A stretch of 16,554 nt of DNA from a bacterium (lineage in GTDB: Bacteria; Auribacterota; JABMQX01): the NCBI GenBank assembly GCA_013203085.1, contig JABMQX010000503.1, positions 1 through 16,554 on the forward strand, written 5' to 3'. Each line of letters begins with the position of its first letter. Position 1 is the first letter of the stretch. Position numbers and translations under genes: made by a program. This document shows positions 16,044-16,554 of this stretch, one piece after another. The notes under the pieces are model-generated. The model searched no databases. It had not been told where the DNA came from and worked only from the letters and a program-made list of their open reading frames with translations.

Positions 16044-16554
16044 ATGAGAAGGACTCTTCATATCGTAAGCATTGTTTTCATAATCTGCGTTTGTCTGGGA
16101 GCTTCGGGCACAACGTGGTACGTGGACAACGCTGTTTCTGCGTCCGGTGATGGGACTCCGGAAAGGCCGTTCAAAAGAATTCAGCAGGGAATAGACGCCG
16201 CCTCCGATGGCGATGCGATTGCTGTTGCTGAAGGGACGTACACAGAAAGGATACATTTCAACGGCAAGAACATTGCCCTGCGAAGCACAAATCCGCTCGA
16301 CCCCGATGTCGTGTCGAACACTGTCATTGATGCCGCGAAGAAGTCCGGACCTGTGGTCACATTCGCCGGGATAGAAGACGAGATCTGTGTCCTTTCGGGC
16401 TTCACTATCCGAAACGGCAGAGCTGAAGATGGCGGCGGAATCTGCGGAGGGACATGGGAGAGCTGCACTCACGCTACGATCGAGAACAACATGATCACTG
16501 GCAACTCGGCCGCTTTTGGTAGCGGCGGCTTGGCTTTCTGCGATGGCGTAATTA
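16044..16554 (+). CDS. Secreted right-handed beta-helix protein, 3' end outside the window
   Basis: The frame is open from ATG 16044 to the window edge, giving 170 residues. Residues 1-22 form a signal peptide (RRTLHIVSIVFIICVCLGAS). The mature start TTWYVDNAVSASGDGTPERP, then FKRIQQGIDAASDGDAIAV and EGTYTERIHFNGKNIALRS, is the classic N-terminus of DUF1565/beta-helix repeat proteins of planctomycetes and their relatives. Later coils include LSGFTIRNGRAEDGGGICG and ATIENNMITGNSA. Such proteins are exported and often bind or cleave polysaccharide, or serve as surface proteins; no catalytic residues can be assigned from this part. It is transcribed divergently from the kinase-sigma unit and could be one of its targets, which is inference. 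It belongs to a different beta-helix subgroup from the remnant at the left end of the window. Confidence 0.8.
   Translation, partial: MRRTLHIVSIVFIICVCLGASGTTWYVDNAVSASGDGTPERPFKRIQQGIDAASDGDAIAVAEGTYTERIHFNGKNIALRSTNPLDPDVVSNTVIDAAKKSGPVVTFAGIEDEICVLSGFTIRNGRAEDGGGICGGTWESCTHATIENNMITGNSAAFGSGGLAFCDGVI

Noticed and set aside
15861..16472. Minus-strand open frame of 203 residues upstream of the kinase
   Set aside because: Antisense to the beta-helix gene, which has a signal peptide and a good ribosome-binding site.
1..16554. CRISPR array, phage or defence genes
   Set aside because: No spaced identical short repeats and no Cas, phage-structural or known defence proteins were found; the repeats present are coding repeats in the LamG and kinase genes.

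Overview
The window looks like chromosomal DNA of a Planctomycetota-type bacterium or a close relative, probably an environmental or metagenome-assembled genome. The inference rests on gene families rather than any marker gene. These are an HzsA-related dihaem protein fused to an FGE/sulfatase-modifying-factor domain, a PknB-type Ser/Thr kinase with kinesin-light-chain-like TPRs overlapping an ECF-like sigma factor gene, a giant secreted LamG/Ig protein, right-handed beta-helix proteins and a PQQ-repeat gene remnant. No rRNA, intact tRNA or CRISPR array was seen.

Layout. Positions 1-939 are a graveyard: the N-terminal part of a beta-helix gene stops at a 77-bp element with 10-bp terminal inverted repeats, followed by unassignable sequence and the C-terminal end of a PQQ/beta-propeller gene. 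Positions 1052-4309 (+) encode a 1085-residue exported protein: beta-propeller, HzsA-like middle domain, two CXXCH haem sites and a C-terminal FGE-like domain. Positions 4310-5667 hold no convincing intact gene but include a 42-nt 3' fragment of a tRNA on the minus strand (4670-4711), cut at the anticodon loop as expected of an integrase attachment-site scar.

From 15550 down to 5668 all genes lie on the minus strand. In order they are: a 976-residue membrane Ser/Thr kinase with TPRs and a DUF1349-like lectin-fold C-terminus; an ECF-like sigma factor overlapping it by 17 nt; a possible frameshifted small ORF; an unrecognised 180-residue protein; and a 1778-residue secreted adhesin or carbohydrate-binding protein starting 34 nt after the previous stop. 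A divergent beta-helix protein gene starts at 16044 (+) and leaves the window.

The most interesting working model is a surface-signalling module. The kinase's extracytoplasmic TPR/lectin-like half would sense a ligand, and the overlapping sigma factor would be the transcriptional output. The secreted LamG/Ig protein and perhaps the divergent beta-helix protein would be co-expressed or target proteins. The tRNA fragment allows the further guess that the cluster to its right arrived on an integrated element. These functional links are inferred from gene order and domains only.
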